Below are positions 1 to 5,454 of a DNA stretch of 6,454 nt, in pieces. The DNA is from an uncultured Chlorobiales bacterium (GTDB taxonomy: Bacteria; Bacteroidota; Chlorobiia; Chlorobiales; Chlorobiaceae). The DNA lies in the NCBI GenBank assembly GCA_903901395.1, contig CAIUQW010000043.1:1-6454 (forward strand), given 5' to 3'. A program made the position numbers and the translations under genes. The notes beneath the pieces were generated by a model, which did no database searches, had not been told where the DNA came from, and worked only from the letters and a program-made list of their open reading frames with translations. Each line of letters begins with the position of its first letter. Within the stretch, counting starts at the first letter, position 1.

Positions 1-123
1 AGACCGAAAAGCTGGTTTGAGGGGGGGATTTCGAGAAATGACGCTGGTTATATCGACACTATTAACGGCGCCGACTCGAAATACTCCATGAATGGTTATC
101 GGGACAATAAATCCGCGACTTGA
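1..123 (+). CDS. Possible C-terminal end of an unrecognised protein (partial)
   Basis: Frame 1 is open from the window edge to a TGA at 121-123, giving about 40 residues with a mixed, hydrophilic composition (it contains WFEGGISRNDAGYID). I do not recognise it. If real, its last 28 bases overlap the 3' end of the convergent DUF4062 gene. One minus-strand frame is also open across 1-95, and a G7 run lies at 21-27, so the coding direction is not settled. The stretch is too short to separate a gene tail from chance. Confidence 0.2.
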   Translation, partial: RPKSWFEGGISRNDAGYIDTINGADSKYSMNGYRDNKSAT

Positions 124-938
124 TAACCAAGTTTGGTTATTGCATAAACCTCGCCTTTGTAGCCGCGAGCGATGATTAACTCTTTCTCTTGAAGCTGCTT
201 CAATCCGGCCTCCCATTTTGCAATGCTTCTTCGTGATTGATCTTCAATCAAGTTTTTTCCGTTTGCAATAATTTGTTTTAGATCAACCATGTGATGAATA
301 ATGCCCTGCTCATTTAAACTTGCTTCCTTCAAAATTTGCCTAGCCTCTTCGCTCAGTTCTACCAATTTCAAGCTTGAAGAAGCACCAGATTGTCCGTCTG
401 CATCCGTTAAACGTTCAGTTAAATGGAACATCGGATGGTCGTTCAACTTAATCTGAAGTTGACGATTCAATTTTTCTTTGAATTCCCCAGGGTTATCGTA
501 ATTCTCATAAAGACCGCGGCTTTGACAGGATTCCTTGAACTTCAGCAACTCATTGTATTGTGCTTTATCTACGCTGTCAAGACGAGCAGGTTGAGAAGAG
601 AAGTAGAGCATCGTCGGCTTACCTGCTGCGATATGTCGTTCAATCTCCTGAACCGTACCACTGGCAAAGTCTGTTGTTGGGGTTCCGATGCGTGTCCAGA
701 AAACACCAACGAGAAGGTTACATTTGTCTAAAACCTGCTTATCAATAATTGATTGTCCTGAATCGCCCATCTCCGGGGAAGAATGAGATTCCCAACCAGC
801 GGGCAATAACACGATTTTTCGACTTGAAGAATGAATAACGTTCCATTCTGCTAATACTTCTCGCACTATCGCTCTTTCTGGTGAGACATCACGAGGGGAT
901 GCAATCATGACGGTGAAAACAGTAGCGTTATAGCTCAT
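96..938 (-). CDS. DUF4062 domain protein with C-terminal winged-helix-like tail
   Basis: This gene encodes about 280 residues from the ATG at 938. The frame stays open to a TTG at 1046, but the upstream part looks non-coding and the domain begins right after MSYNATVF, so the ATG is preferred. There is no clear ribosome binding site. Residues 8-115 resemble DUF4062: a beta strand and turn (VMIASPRDVSPER, 10-22), GWESHSSPEMGD (48-59), LLVGVFWTRIGTPT (75-88), then SGTVQEIERH (93-102) and GKPTMLYFSS. DUF4062 is an uncharacterised alpha/beta domain that I believe is related in fold to TIR and nucleoside deoxyribosyltransferase domains, and it occurs at the N-terminus of some STAND NTPases. Glu98 would be the candidate catalytic residue (inference). 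Residues about 195-280 are helical and end in a basic segment, IIARGYKGEVYAITKLGYQVADLL, typical of a winged-helix wing and last helix. The gene is visibly AT-richer than the helicase next to it, which suggests transfer. It stands alone and diverges from the helicase. A cytoplasmic sensor or effector in defence is possible but unproven. Confidence 0.8.
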   Translation of the reverse strand: MSYNATVFTVMIASPRDVSPERAIVREVLAEWNVIHSSSRKIVLLPAGWESHSSPEMGDSGQSIIDKQVLDKCNLLVGVFWTRIGTPTTDFASGTVQEIERHIAAGKPTMLYFSSQPARLDSVDKAQYNELLKFKESCQSRGLYENYDNPGEFKEKLNRQLQIKLNDHPMFHLTERLTDADGQSGASSSLKLVELSEEARQILKEASLNEQGIIHHMVDLKQIIANGKNLIEDQSRRSIAKWEAGLKQLQEKELIIARGYKGEVYAITKLGYQVADLLSR

Positions 939-1165
939 AGTATAGCTTTGCCAGATTAATTTGAGATACAACACATTGGGGCTGTTGATTTCTTCCTGAC
1001 AAGGTAAATTAAAATATGACAATATGTAAACACCTCGGATCCGCAAAAATCGCTAACCCGTCTCAACCACCTCCATCCCACTCAGCCCATCCCGTCCCTC
1101 ATCTTTCTCCCACCCCGCATTTGTAATTCGAGCGGGGATGTGCGAAATTCTTCTGAGCTTTGTGA

Positions 1166-1214
1166 CGGCCTGCCAATCTCCATTCGGAAGTTCAGGCCGC
1201 TAACCTTTTATTTT
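1166..1214 (+). terminator. Hairpin plus T-rich tract just before the helicase start
   Basis: CGGCCTG (1166-1172) and CAGGCCG (1193-1199) form a perfect 7-bp stem with a 20-base loop. CTAACCTTTTATTTT (1200-1214) follows. This has the form of an intrinsic terminator, yet it ends 8 bases before the helicase TTG and no plus-strand gene is visible upstream. It could be a leader attenuator of the helicase, or the terminator of a former upstream gene since replaced by the DUF4062 gene. The T tract is interrupted and the loop is large, so either role is tentative. Confidence 0.35.
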
Positions 1215-1222
1215 CAGCAGCT

Positions 1223-3463
1223 TTGACAGATTTTCTCCGGGAACTCAACGACGTTCAGCGCGAGGCCGTGCTTGCCACCGAAGGCCCCGTGATGGTGCTT
1301 GCGGGCGCGGGTTCGGGCAAGACGCGCGTCATTACCTTCCGCATCGCGCACCTGATCCGCAACGTCCGGGTTTCGCCGCAAAACATTCTCGCGCTTACCT
1401 TTACCAACAAGGCGGCTGGCGAGATGCGCCACCGCATCGACGGCATCCTCGAACAGGGCAGCGCCTCCAGCCTCTGGATCGGCACCTTCCACTCGGTCTT
1501 CGCGCGACTGTTGCGCAGCTACATTCACCTGATCGGCTACGACCGCAACTTCTCGATCTTCGACGCCGACGACAGCAAGAGCCTCGTCAAGCAGTGCATG
1601 GGCGACCTGAATATTTCGATAGAATCGCTGCCGGTAAACCTCGTGCACTCGACCATCAGCAAGGCGAAGAACAGCTTCGTCTTGCCGCCGGAGTTTCATC
1701 GCAAGGCGATCGACGACCAGACGCGCAAAATTTCGCTCATCTACGAGCGCTACGTGATGAAGTTGCGCGAGAACAACGCGCTCGATTTCGACGACCTGCT
1801 CATCAAGCCTATTGAGCTGTTCACCGAGCATCCGCCCGTGCTGGAGCAGTTGCAGGATTACTTTAAATACCTGCTGATCGACGAGTACCAGGACACCAAC
1901 CGCGTGCAGTACATCGTGGCGAAGATGCTCGCGGGCAAGCATCGCAACATTTTCGTGGTGGGCGACGACGCGCAGTCGATCTACTCGTGGCGCGGGGCGG
2001 ACATCTCGAACATGCTCAACTTCAACGACGATTACGGCGACGCGAAGGTGTTCAAACTGGTCGATAACTACCGCAGCACCAAGACGATCTTGCAGGCGGC
2101 CAACAGCGTCATCAGCCGCAACCAGCGTCAGATCAAGAAAGAGCTGGTGGCTAACGCGGGTACGGGCGAGCCGATCACGCTGATCGAGGCTTACAACGAG
2201 CGGCGCGAGGCGGAGAAGGTGGGCGAATATATCAAGTCAATCCGGCTGGCGAAGGGGGCCGAGTACCGCGCCTTCGCGATTTTTTACCGCACCAACGCCC
2301 AATCGCGCGTCATTGAGGACGTGATGCGCCAGAATCGCATTCCCTATCGCATTTTTGGCAGCGTGTCGTTCTACAAGCGCAAGGAGATCAAGGACGCCGT
2401 GGCCTACATGCGGCTCGTGCTGAACGACCGCGACAGCGAGTCGCTGCTTCGGGTGATCAACTTTCCGCCGCGCAAGATCGGCGACGTGAGCATCGGCAAG
2501 CTCAAGGAGTTCGCCGAGGAGCAGGGGATTTCGCTCTACGAGGCGGTGCGCCGCGCGGGCGAGGGGGGATTCCAGTCGCGCCTGGTCAACGCGCTCGAAC
2601 AGTTCGCGAGCCTCGTCGAGGCGATGCGCCAACAGGCCGAAACGGGCACGGCCTACGACGTGCTTTCGATGCTCTACGAAACGACCGGCCTGCTCTCGCT
2701 GCTCAAGGAGGAGAACACGCCCGAAGCGCTCGCGCGGCATGAGAACCTGCAAGAGCTGCTCTCGATGACGCGCGATTTCGCTGATCACAATCCCTCGTCC
2801 GCGACGCTCGCCGACTTCCTCTCGACCATCTCGCTCGCGTCGGACTACGACGAAACGCAGGAGTCGGACAACTACGTTTCACTCATGACGGTGCACGCCG
2901 CGAAAGGTCTGGAATTTCCGGTCGTTTTCGTGACTGGCATGGAGGAGAAGCTCTTTCCGCTCAACAGCTACGAGCCGGGCGAGGTGGAGGAGGAGCGGCG
3001 GCTCTTCTACGTGGCGATCACCCGCGCACGCGAAAAGCTGTTTCTCTCGTGGGCGCAGAGCCGCTACATGTACGGCCAGCCGCAGATGTGCCTACGCTCG
3101 ACCTTCATCAACGAGATCGACCCCGACATCGTCGTCACGGAAGGTGGCCGCAAGCTCTCCGAAAGTCCGAAAAAGGTCGCCGCCACAGCGATGGCCGGAC
3201 GCCCGGTCTTCGGCTCCTCGCTCGCCAACCCCACGCGCCCGGTCGCGCCCTCACCAAGCGTGAAGCCCGCAGGCTCTGCGGCCCCAACCGGCGCGTCGAA
3301 AAGCGCCTTCCGCGTCGGCGCGAAGGTGCAGCACGCCATCTTCGGCCCAGGCGTGGTGCTCGAAGTGCAGGGCAGCGGCGCGAAGCAGAAGGTGAAGATC
3401 AACTTCCGCACCGCCGGCGAAAAAACGCTGATGGTGCAGTACGCCAATCTGAAGGTGGTGTGA
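1223..3463 (+). CDS. uvrD/pcrA: UvrD/PcrA-type ATP-dependent 3'-5' DNA helicase (SF1A)
   Basis: This is a complete 746-residue superfamily 1 helicase, the usual length for UvrD/PcrA. In order it shows: Q-motif LNDVQREAV (Gln12); Walker A AGAGSGKT (27-34, Lys33); motif Ia LTFTNKAAGEMR (58-69); Ib GTFHSV (87-92); Walker B DEYQD (220-224); motif III GDDAQSIYSWRGAD (247-260); motif IV DNYRS (281-285); motif V VSLMTVHAAKGLEF (552-565); and motif VI EERRLFYVAITRAR (590-603). A Pro/Ala/Ser-rich linker (about 640-690) leads to a Tudor-like C-terminal domain (FRVGAKVQHAIFGPGVV onward). In PcrA/UvrD this domain contacts RNA polymerase. The family unwinds DNA 3'-5' in nucleotide excision and mismatch repair, removes RecA and acts in transcription-coupled repair. 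The start is TTG: an in-frame stop lies at 1163-1165 and no ATG or GTG occurs between it and 1223. No Shine-Dalgarno site is evident. The last 57 bases recur at 5190-5246. The alternative is a Rep-like paralogue, but the Tudor tail favours UvrD/PcrA. Confidence 0.96.
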   Translation: MTDFLRELNDVQREAVLATEGPVMVLAGAGSGKTRVITFRIAHLIRNVRVSPQNILALTFTNKAAGEMRHRIDGILEQGSASSLWIGTFHSVFARLLRSYIHLIGYDRNFSIFDADDSKSLVKQCMGDLNISIESLPVNLVHSTISKAKNSFVLPPEFHRKAIDDQTRKISLIYERYVMKLRENNALDFDDLLIKPIELFTEHPPVLEQLQDYFKYLLIDEYQDTNRVQYIVAKMLAGKHRNIFVVGDDAQSIYSWRGADISNMLNFNDDYGDAKVFKLVDNYRSTKTILQAANSVISRNQRQIKKELVANAGTGEPITLIEAYNERREAEKVGEYIKSIRLAKGAEYRAFAIFYRTNAQSRVIEDVMRQNRIPYRIFGSVSFYKRKEIKDAVAYMRLVLNDRDSESLLRVINFPPRKIGDVSIGKLKEFAEEQGISLYEAVRRAGEGGFQSRLVNALEQFASLVEAMRQQAETGTAYDVLSMLYETTGLLSLLKEENTPEALARHENLQELLSMTRDFADHNPSSATLADFLSTISLASDYDETQESDNYVSLMTVHAAKGLEFPVVFVTGMEEKLFPLNSYEPGEVEEERRLFYVAITRAREKLFLSWAQSRYMYGQPQMCLRSTFINEIDPDIVVTEGGRKLSESPKKVAATAMAGRPVFGSSLANPTRPVAPSPSVKPAGSAAPTGASKSAFRVGAKVQHAIFGPGVVLEVQGSGAKQKVKINFRTAGEKTLMVQYANLKVV

Positions 3464-3514
3464 CGAAGTCCGTGATTAACAGTTTGGCGAATAAAATGTG
3501 CAAATGCTGCTACG

Positions 3515-3696
3515 AGAAGAAATTGGGCTAAAGCCCTGATTTATTTTATGTTATCTCGGTTCCCCGGCCTGAAGGCCGGGACAATTGTTAAGAGTTTATG
3601 TTGCCAGCGCAATAACGGTTTCAACCCAATTGCCCCGGCTTTCAAGCCGGGGTCTGGTATCTGAAAAAAATACTGGGCTTCAGCCCAATTTCTTCT
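3515..3696. repeat. 182-bp nested palindromic repeat (REP/BIME-like)
   Basis: This intergenic element begins 51 bases after the helicase stop. Its outer arms, 3515-3536 and 3675-3696, are inverted copies matching at 21 of 22 positions (15 perfect at the ends: AGAAGAAATTGGGCT). Its inner arms, 3562-3587 and 3627-3652, match inverted at 23 of 26. Each arm is also a small hairpin in itself: GGGCTAAAGCCC, CCCGGCCTGAAGGCCGGG, CCCCGGCTTTCAAGCCGGGG and GGGCTTCAGCCC. The whole could fold as one long cruciform or as four hairpins. Such GGGCT-A/G-AAGCCC plus GCCGGGG elements look like dispersed, non-coding, REP-type repeats. By position it could also stop transcription from the helicase and shield its mRNA 3' end. 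No transposase is encoded. Confidence 0.85.
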
Positions 3697-3700
3697 TTTA

Positions 3701-3838
3701 TCAGTAACACAATTCATCGATGCCGGAGCAATCGCAGCTTAGTACCGCCCAGCAGCCGAATTGAATCGCACGAGCTTTGGCCAGTCGATAGCGCCGTTGC
3801 TGTTGCAAGATCATTTTTTTGATCTCGCTGCTGTTGAG
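3701..3838 (-). pseudogene. Short coding-looking remnant, unrecognised
   Basis: On the minus strand a frame ending in TGA (3701-3703) reads about 45 residues: LNSSEIKKMILQQQ, RRYRLAKARAIQF and a Cys-rich end (GCWAVLSCDCSGIDELCY). The only ATG (3812-3814) would give 37 residues. Codon use and the amphipathic start look coding. The coding-like stretch begins right at the outer edge of the terminal repeat of the adjacent MITE-like element (3836), and an in-frame stop lies inside that repeat (3845-3847). This is what a gene 3' end left after an insertion would look like. I do not recognise the family. A chance open frame remains possible. Confidence 0.25.
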
Positions 3839-3895
3839 GGCGTCTCAAAAGTAAAAGCCGAATCGTTTTTTGCGCTATTTCGTTTACTTGATGCT

Positions 3896-3930
3896 GTCAT
3901 TCTGAATCCCACGTAGTCGGGAGAATCCAG
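3896..3930 (+). repeat. GTCATTCTGAA-family repeat, copy A
   Basis: The sequence begins GTCATTCTGAA and ends GAGAATCCAG. In between is a segment carrying TCCC and GGGA (in ATCCCACGTAGTCGGGA) that could pair, so it is longer than copy B. It faces copy B (3982-4009): their ends GTCATTCTGAA and GAATCCAG are exact inverted matches, so the two could pair across about 50 bases. The family is a widespread intergenic repeat in Chlorobi/Bacteroidota-type genomes (from general knowledge). Confidence 0.7.
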
Positions 3931-3981
3931 AGAACTGTCGTAACTCCTAATAAATTATCCACTTAATGGTGATCTAAAAAA

Positions 3982-4009
3982 CTGGATTCTTTACTTCGTT
4001 CAGAATGAC
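3982..4009 (-). repeat. GTCATTCTGAA-family repeat, copy B
   Basis: Read on the minus strand this 28-base copy starts GTCATTCTGAACGAAG and ends AAAGAATCCAG, the most canonical of the three copies here. Translated in one frame it gives the familiar spurious peptide FVILNEVKNP, which explains the 65-codon open frame over 3974-4171. It forms an inverted pair with copy A. Confidence 0.75.
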
Positions 4010-4110
4010 AAAGCAACGAAGTTCTGAATAATTTGCGGATACAAACCTATTAAGACAGCCTCCGTATTTGATGTTGATGATGTAGCGGGAGGTTTGATTG
4101 GCGCGAAGCA

Positions 4111-4145
4111 AAAAAATGAGGACAACTTTTAAAAAAAGCCTCATT
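4111..4145 (-). terminator. Weak intrinsic terminator candidate downstream of the methyltransferase
   Basis: On the minus strand AATGAGG (4145-4139) and CCTCATT (4121-4115) form a perfect 7-bp stem with a 17-base loop. It runs into a continuous T tract that ends at 4111. It lies about 110 bases past the methyltransferase stop codon and has the right orientation. The stem is AT-rich, so termination would be inefficient, and the match could be chance in AT-rich DNA. Confidence 0.3.
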
Positions 4146-4189
4146 GCGTAATACGCCAAAATATAATTCATGAGGTGAAAGCTGCAAGA

Positions 4190-4217
4190 CTGGATGCTTC
4201 GCTTTACTCAGCATGAC
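4190..4217 (-). repeat. GTCATTCTGAA-family repeat, copy C (diverged)
   Basis: Read on the minus strand this copy begins GTCATGCTGAGTAAAG and ends CGAAGCATCCAG. It has the same length as copy B and matches it at 21 of 28 positions. It has the same orientation as B and lies between the methyltransferase stop and the terminator candidate, so it is probably transcribed with that gene. Confidence 0.65.
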
Positions 4218-4245
4218 AGACGCGCAACATCCGGGAGCAGTTCTT

Positions 4246-4290
4246 GTCCATATTTAGTCCATCCCGTCCACTTCGTCCATTTCGTCCACC
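4246..4290. repeat. GTCCA 9-bp tandem repeat over the methyltransferase 3' end
   Basis: GTCCA occurs at 4246, 4257, 4266, 4275 and 4284, with spacings of 11, 9, 9 and 9. On the coding (minus) strand the unit is (G/A)TGGACGAA or its variant ending GGG. Because 9 is a multiple of 3, it is translated as the acidic tail VDEMDEVDGMD. The methyltransferase TAA stop (4254-4256) lies between the last two units, so the array continues beyond the gene. A related three-unit cluster lies at 5287-5324. Confidence 0.8.
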
Positions 4291-5102
4291 GGACACAAAA
4301 CCTGCAACCCAGCGACCATCTCGTGATACTCCGGCATGATTTCGATGCCGATGGAGTTGCGGCGCATTCGCTGGGCGACGAAGTTGGTGGTGCCGGAACC
4401 CATGAAGGGGTCGAGCACGGTGTCGCCCTCTTTCGTGAAAAGCTTGATGAACCACTCGGGCAGTCCCTCGGGGAAGGCCGCGCTGTGATTCTTGTTGTTG
4501 CACTCGGTAGCCAGATGCAGTACGTTGGTCGGGTAAGCCATGTCGCGCTGGAGCCAGTTTGAGATGTTCTTGCCAAATCCGCTGCCGACTTTCGATTCGT
4601 CGCGCGTCTTGTCGGTTTCGCTGAGATTTTTCAGGCGCGTTTTCGACCAGTCGCCCATCGGCACCATCACCTCCTCCTGGTACATGGAGAAGTGCCGGTT
4701 CTTGTTGAACTGGATGAGTCGCTCCCACGAATCCCGGAACCGGTTCGGCCATTTGCCGGGATAGCAGTTTTTCTTGTGCCAGATGAACTCCTCGGTCCAG
4801 AGCCACCCTTGCCGACGCCGCATTTCGATGATCAGCTCCATCACGTAGGTGCTGCGCTCGCCGTTGACCACCTTCTCCTTGATGTTGAGCATAAAGGTCC
4901 CGGTGGGCTTGAGCACCCGCTTCAGTTCTGCGGATATGGGCAGGAACCACTCGACATAGTCGTCGGGATGGATGCCGCCGTAGGTTTTTTTCCGCTGGTC
5001 GGCGTAAGGCGGCGAGGTGAAGATGAGATCCACCGAATCGTCTGGCAGCGTTTTCAGAACCTCCTTGCAGTCGCCAAGAAGAATGTCGGTCTTGATTTCC
5101 AT
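4254..5102 (-). CDS. Orphan beta-class DNA methyltransferase (N6_N4_Mtase family, probably N4-cytosine)
   Basis: This gene encodes 282 residues from an ATG. It transfers a methyl group from S-adenosylmethionine to an exocyclic amino group in a short DNA site. The catalytic motif IV, TSPPY (29-33), is N-terminal, after GDCKEVLKTLPDDSVDLIF. A long target-recognition region with many aromatic and charged residues follows (about 45-200), then HSAAFP (206-211), the SAM-binding motif I DPFMGSGTT (231-239) and GIEI with acidic Glu254. The order IV, recognition domain, I defines the beta class. SPPY rather than DPPY favours N4-cytosine, though N6-adenine is not excluded. The recognition sequence cannot be read from the protein. 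No endonuclease gene lies within the window on either side, so it is solitary or a remnant of a restriction-modification system. The last 13 residues (CPVDEMDEVDGMD) come mostly from an intergenic-type repeat and are probably dispensable. No clear Shine-Dalgarno site precedes the ATG. Confidence 0.93.
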   Translation of the reverse strand: MEIKTDILLGDCKEVLKTLPDDSVDLIFTSPPYADQRKKTYGGIHPDDYVEWFLPISAELKRVLKPTGTFMLNIKEKVVNGERSTYVMELIIEMRRRQGWLWTEEFIWHKKNCYPGKWPNRFRDSWERLIQFNKNRHFSMYQEEVMVPMGDWSKTRLKNLSETDKTRDESKVGSGFGKNISNWLQRDMAYPTNVLHLATECNNKNHSAAFPEGLPEWFIKLFTKEGDTVLDPFMGSGTTNFVAQRMRRNSIGIEIMPEYHEMVAGLQVLCPVDEMDEVDGMD

Positions 5103-5189
5103 CGAAAAACAGGCTTGTCTGTAAAAGTTATATGCATCGGCGTCGTTCGGGCCGGAGTTTTGTAAACTTACATTTTTCTCCGCTTCTCA

Positions 5190-5246
5190 CGCACCGCCGG
5201 AGAAAAAACGCTGACGGTGCAATACGCGAATCTGAAGGTGGTGTGA
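5190..5246 (+). pseudogene. Displaced duplicate of the helicase gene 3' end
   Basis: These 57 bases match 3407-3463, the last 18 codons plus stop of the helicase, with 4 mismatches. They read RTAGEKTLTVQYANLKVV and then TGA, against RTAGEKTLMVQYANLKVV in the intact gene. Three differences are silent third-position changes (GGC/GGA, CAG/CAA, GCC/GCG) and one is Met to Thr. The frame is open upstream only to a stop at 5163-5165 and has no start, so this is a fragment, not a gene. Similarity ends at about the helicase stop codon on one side and just before the CGC codon at 5190 on the other. The silent pattern shows that both copies evolved under coding selection before being brought together. 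Confidence 0.9.
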
Positions 5247-5286
5247 AGAACTATGATGAGCCGGACTTCTCTCCCGGTTCATCTTC

Positions 5287-5324
5287 CGTCCACCGCGTCC
5301 ACAACGTCCACCGGGCACAAAGCC
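5287..5324. repeat. GTCCA 9-bp repeat, second cluster
   Basis: GTCCA occurs at 5288, 5297 and 5306 with 9-base spacing. The 38 bases align with 4265-4302 at 31 positions, including the shared trailing block CGTCCACCGG followed by (A/G)CACAAA. This copy is intergenic. The shared flank beyond the GTCCA units shows that the repeat family is larger than the 9-mer alone, and that part of it was recruited into the methyltransferase tail. Confidence 0.7.
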
Positions 5325-5384
5325 AACTCGCCAACCTGAACCCACCCTCTTCTATATTTCCGTAATAATTGTAATTTTAAGCTA

Positions 5385-5413
5385 TTGACATCCGGAGCCG
5401 GAGCCTGTAACAA
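5385..5413 (+). promoter_or_regulatory. Possible sigma-70-type promoter for the glycosyltransferase
   Basis: TTGACA (5385-5390) is a perfect -35 hexamer. With a 17-base spacer it is followed by TAACAA (5408-5413), a poor -10 (3 of 6). The stretch before it (5341-5384) is AT-rich. Transcription would start about 35 bases before the ATG at 5455. The weak -10 keeps this tentative. Confidence 0.35.
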
Positions 5414-5454
5414 GCGCGGCGATTCTGGTGAAAGGCATTAAACAAACGCAGTGC

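Larger units (their letters stand above)
3836..4062. mobile_element. Possible MITE-like element with imperfect terminal inverted repeats
   Basis: The ends 3836-3852 (GAGGGCGTCTCAAAAGT) and 4046-4062 (reverse complement GAGGCTGTCTTAATAGG) match at 12 of 17 positions. GAGG(C/G)(T/C)GTCTCAAAAG resembles the tips of some insertion sequences. The 227-bp interior encodes no transposase and contains an inverted pair of GTCATTCTGAA-type repeats. No target-site duplication is obvious, and the right arm has drifted. This would fit an old non-autonomous element mobilised in trans, or a coincidental pair of degenerate ends. Confidence 0.4.

Noticed and set aside
1113..1137. CCCCGC / GCGGGG 6-bp stem with a 13-base loop in the divergent intergenic region
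   Set aside because: The stem is short and has no T tract on either side. It could be chance in a C-rich stretch.
1214..1942. Long minus-strand open frames opposite the helicase (also 2237-2788 and 3064-3447)
   Set aside because: They are opposite-strand shadows of a gene with strong GC-biased codon use. The helicase motifs occupy the plus strand throughout.
3974..4171. 65-codon minus-strand open frame ending FVILNEVKNPVF
   Set aside because: Its C-terminal part is a translation of dispersed repeat copy B and its middle crosses the terminal repeat of the MITE-like element. It has no ribosome binding site or recognisable family.
3464..4253. CRISPR array or tandem attachment-site interpretation of the repeats after the helicase
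   Set aside because: The repeats are inverted and belong to different families, with no regular repeat-spacer period and no cas or integrase gene in the window.
4204..4950. 248-codon minus-strand frame overlapping the methyltransferase
   Set aside because: It is a shifted frame of the same strand. The methyltransferase motifs TSPPY and DPFMGSGTT lie in the other frame.
5161..5172. Palindrome TGTAAACTTACA upstream of the methyltransferase, possible operator
   Set aside because: It has only 5-bp arms, occurs once, and no regulator gene is nearby.
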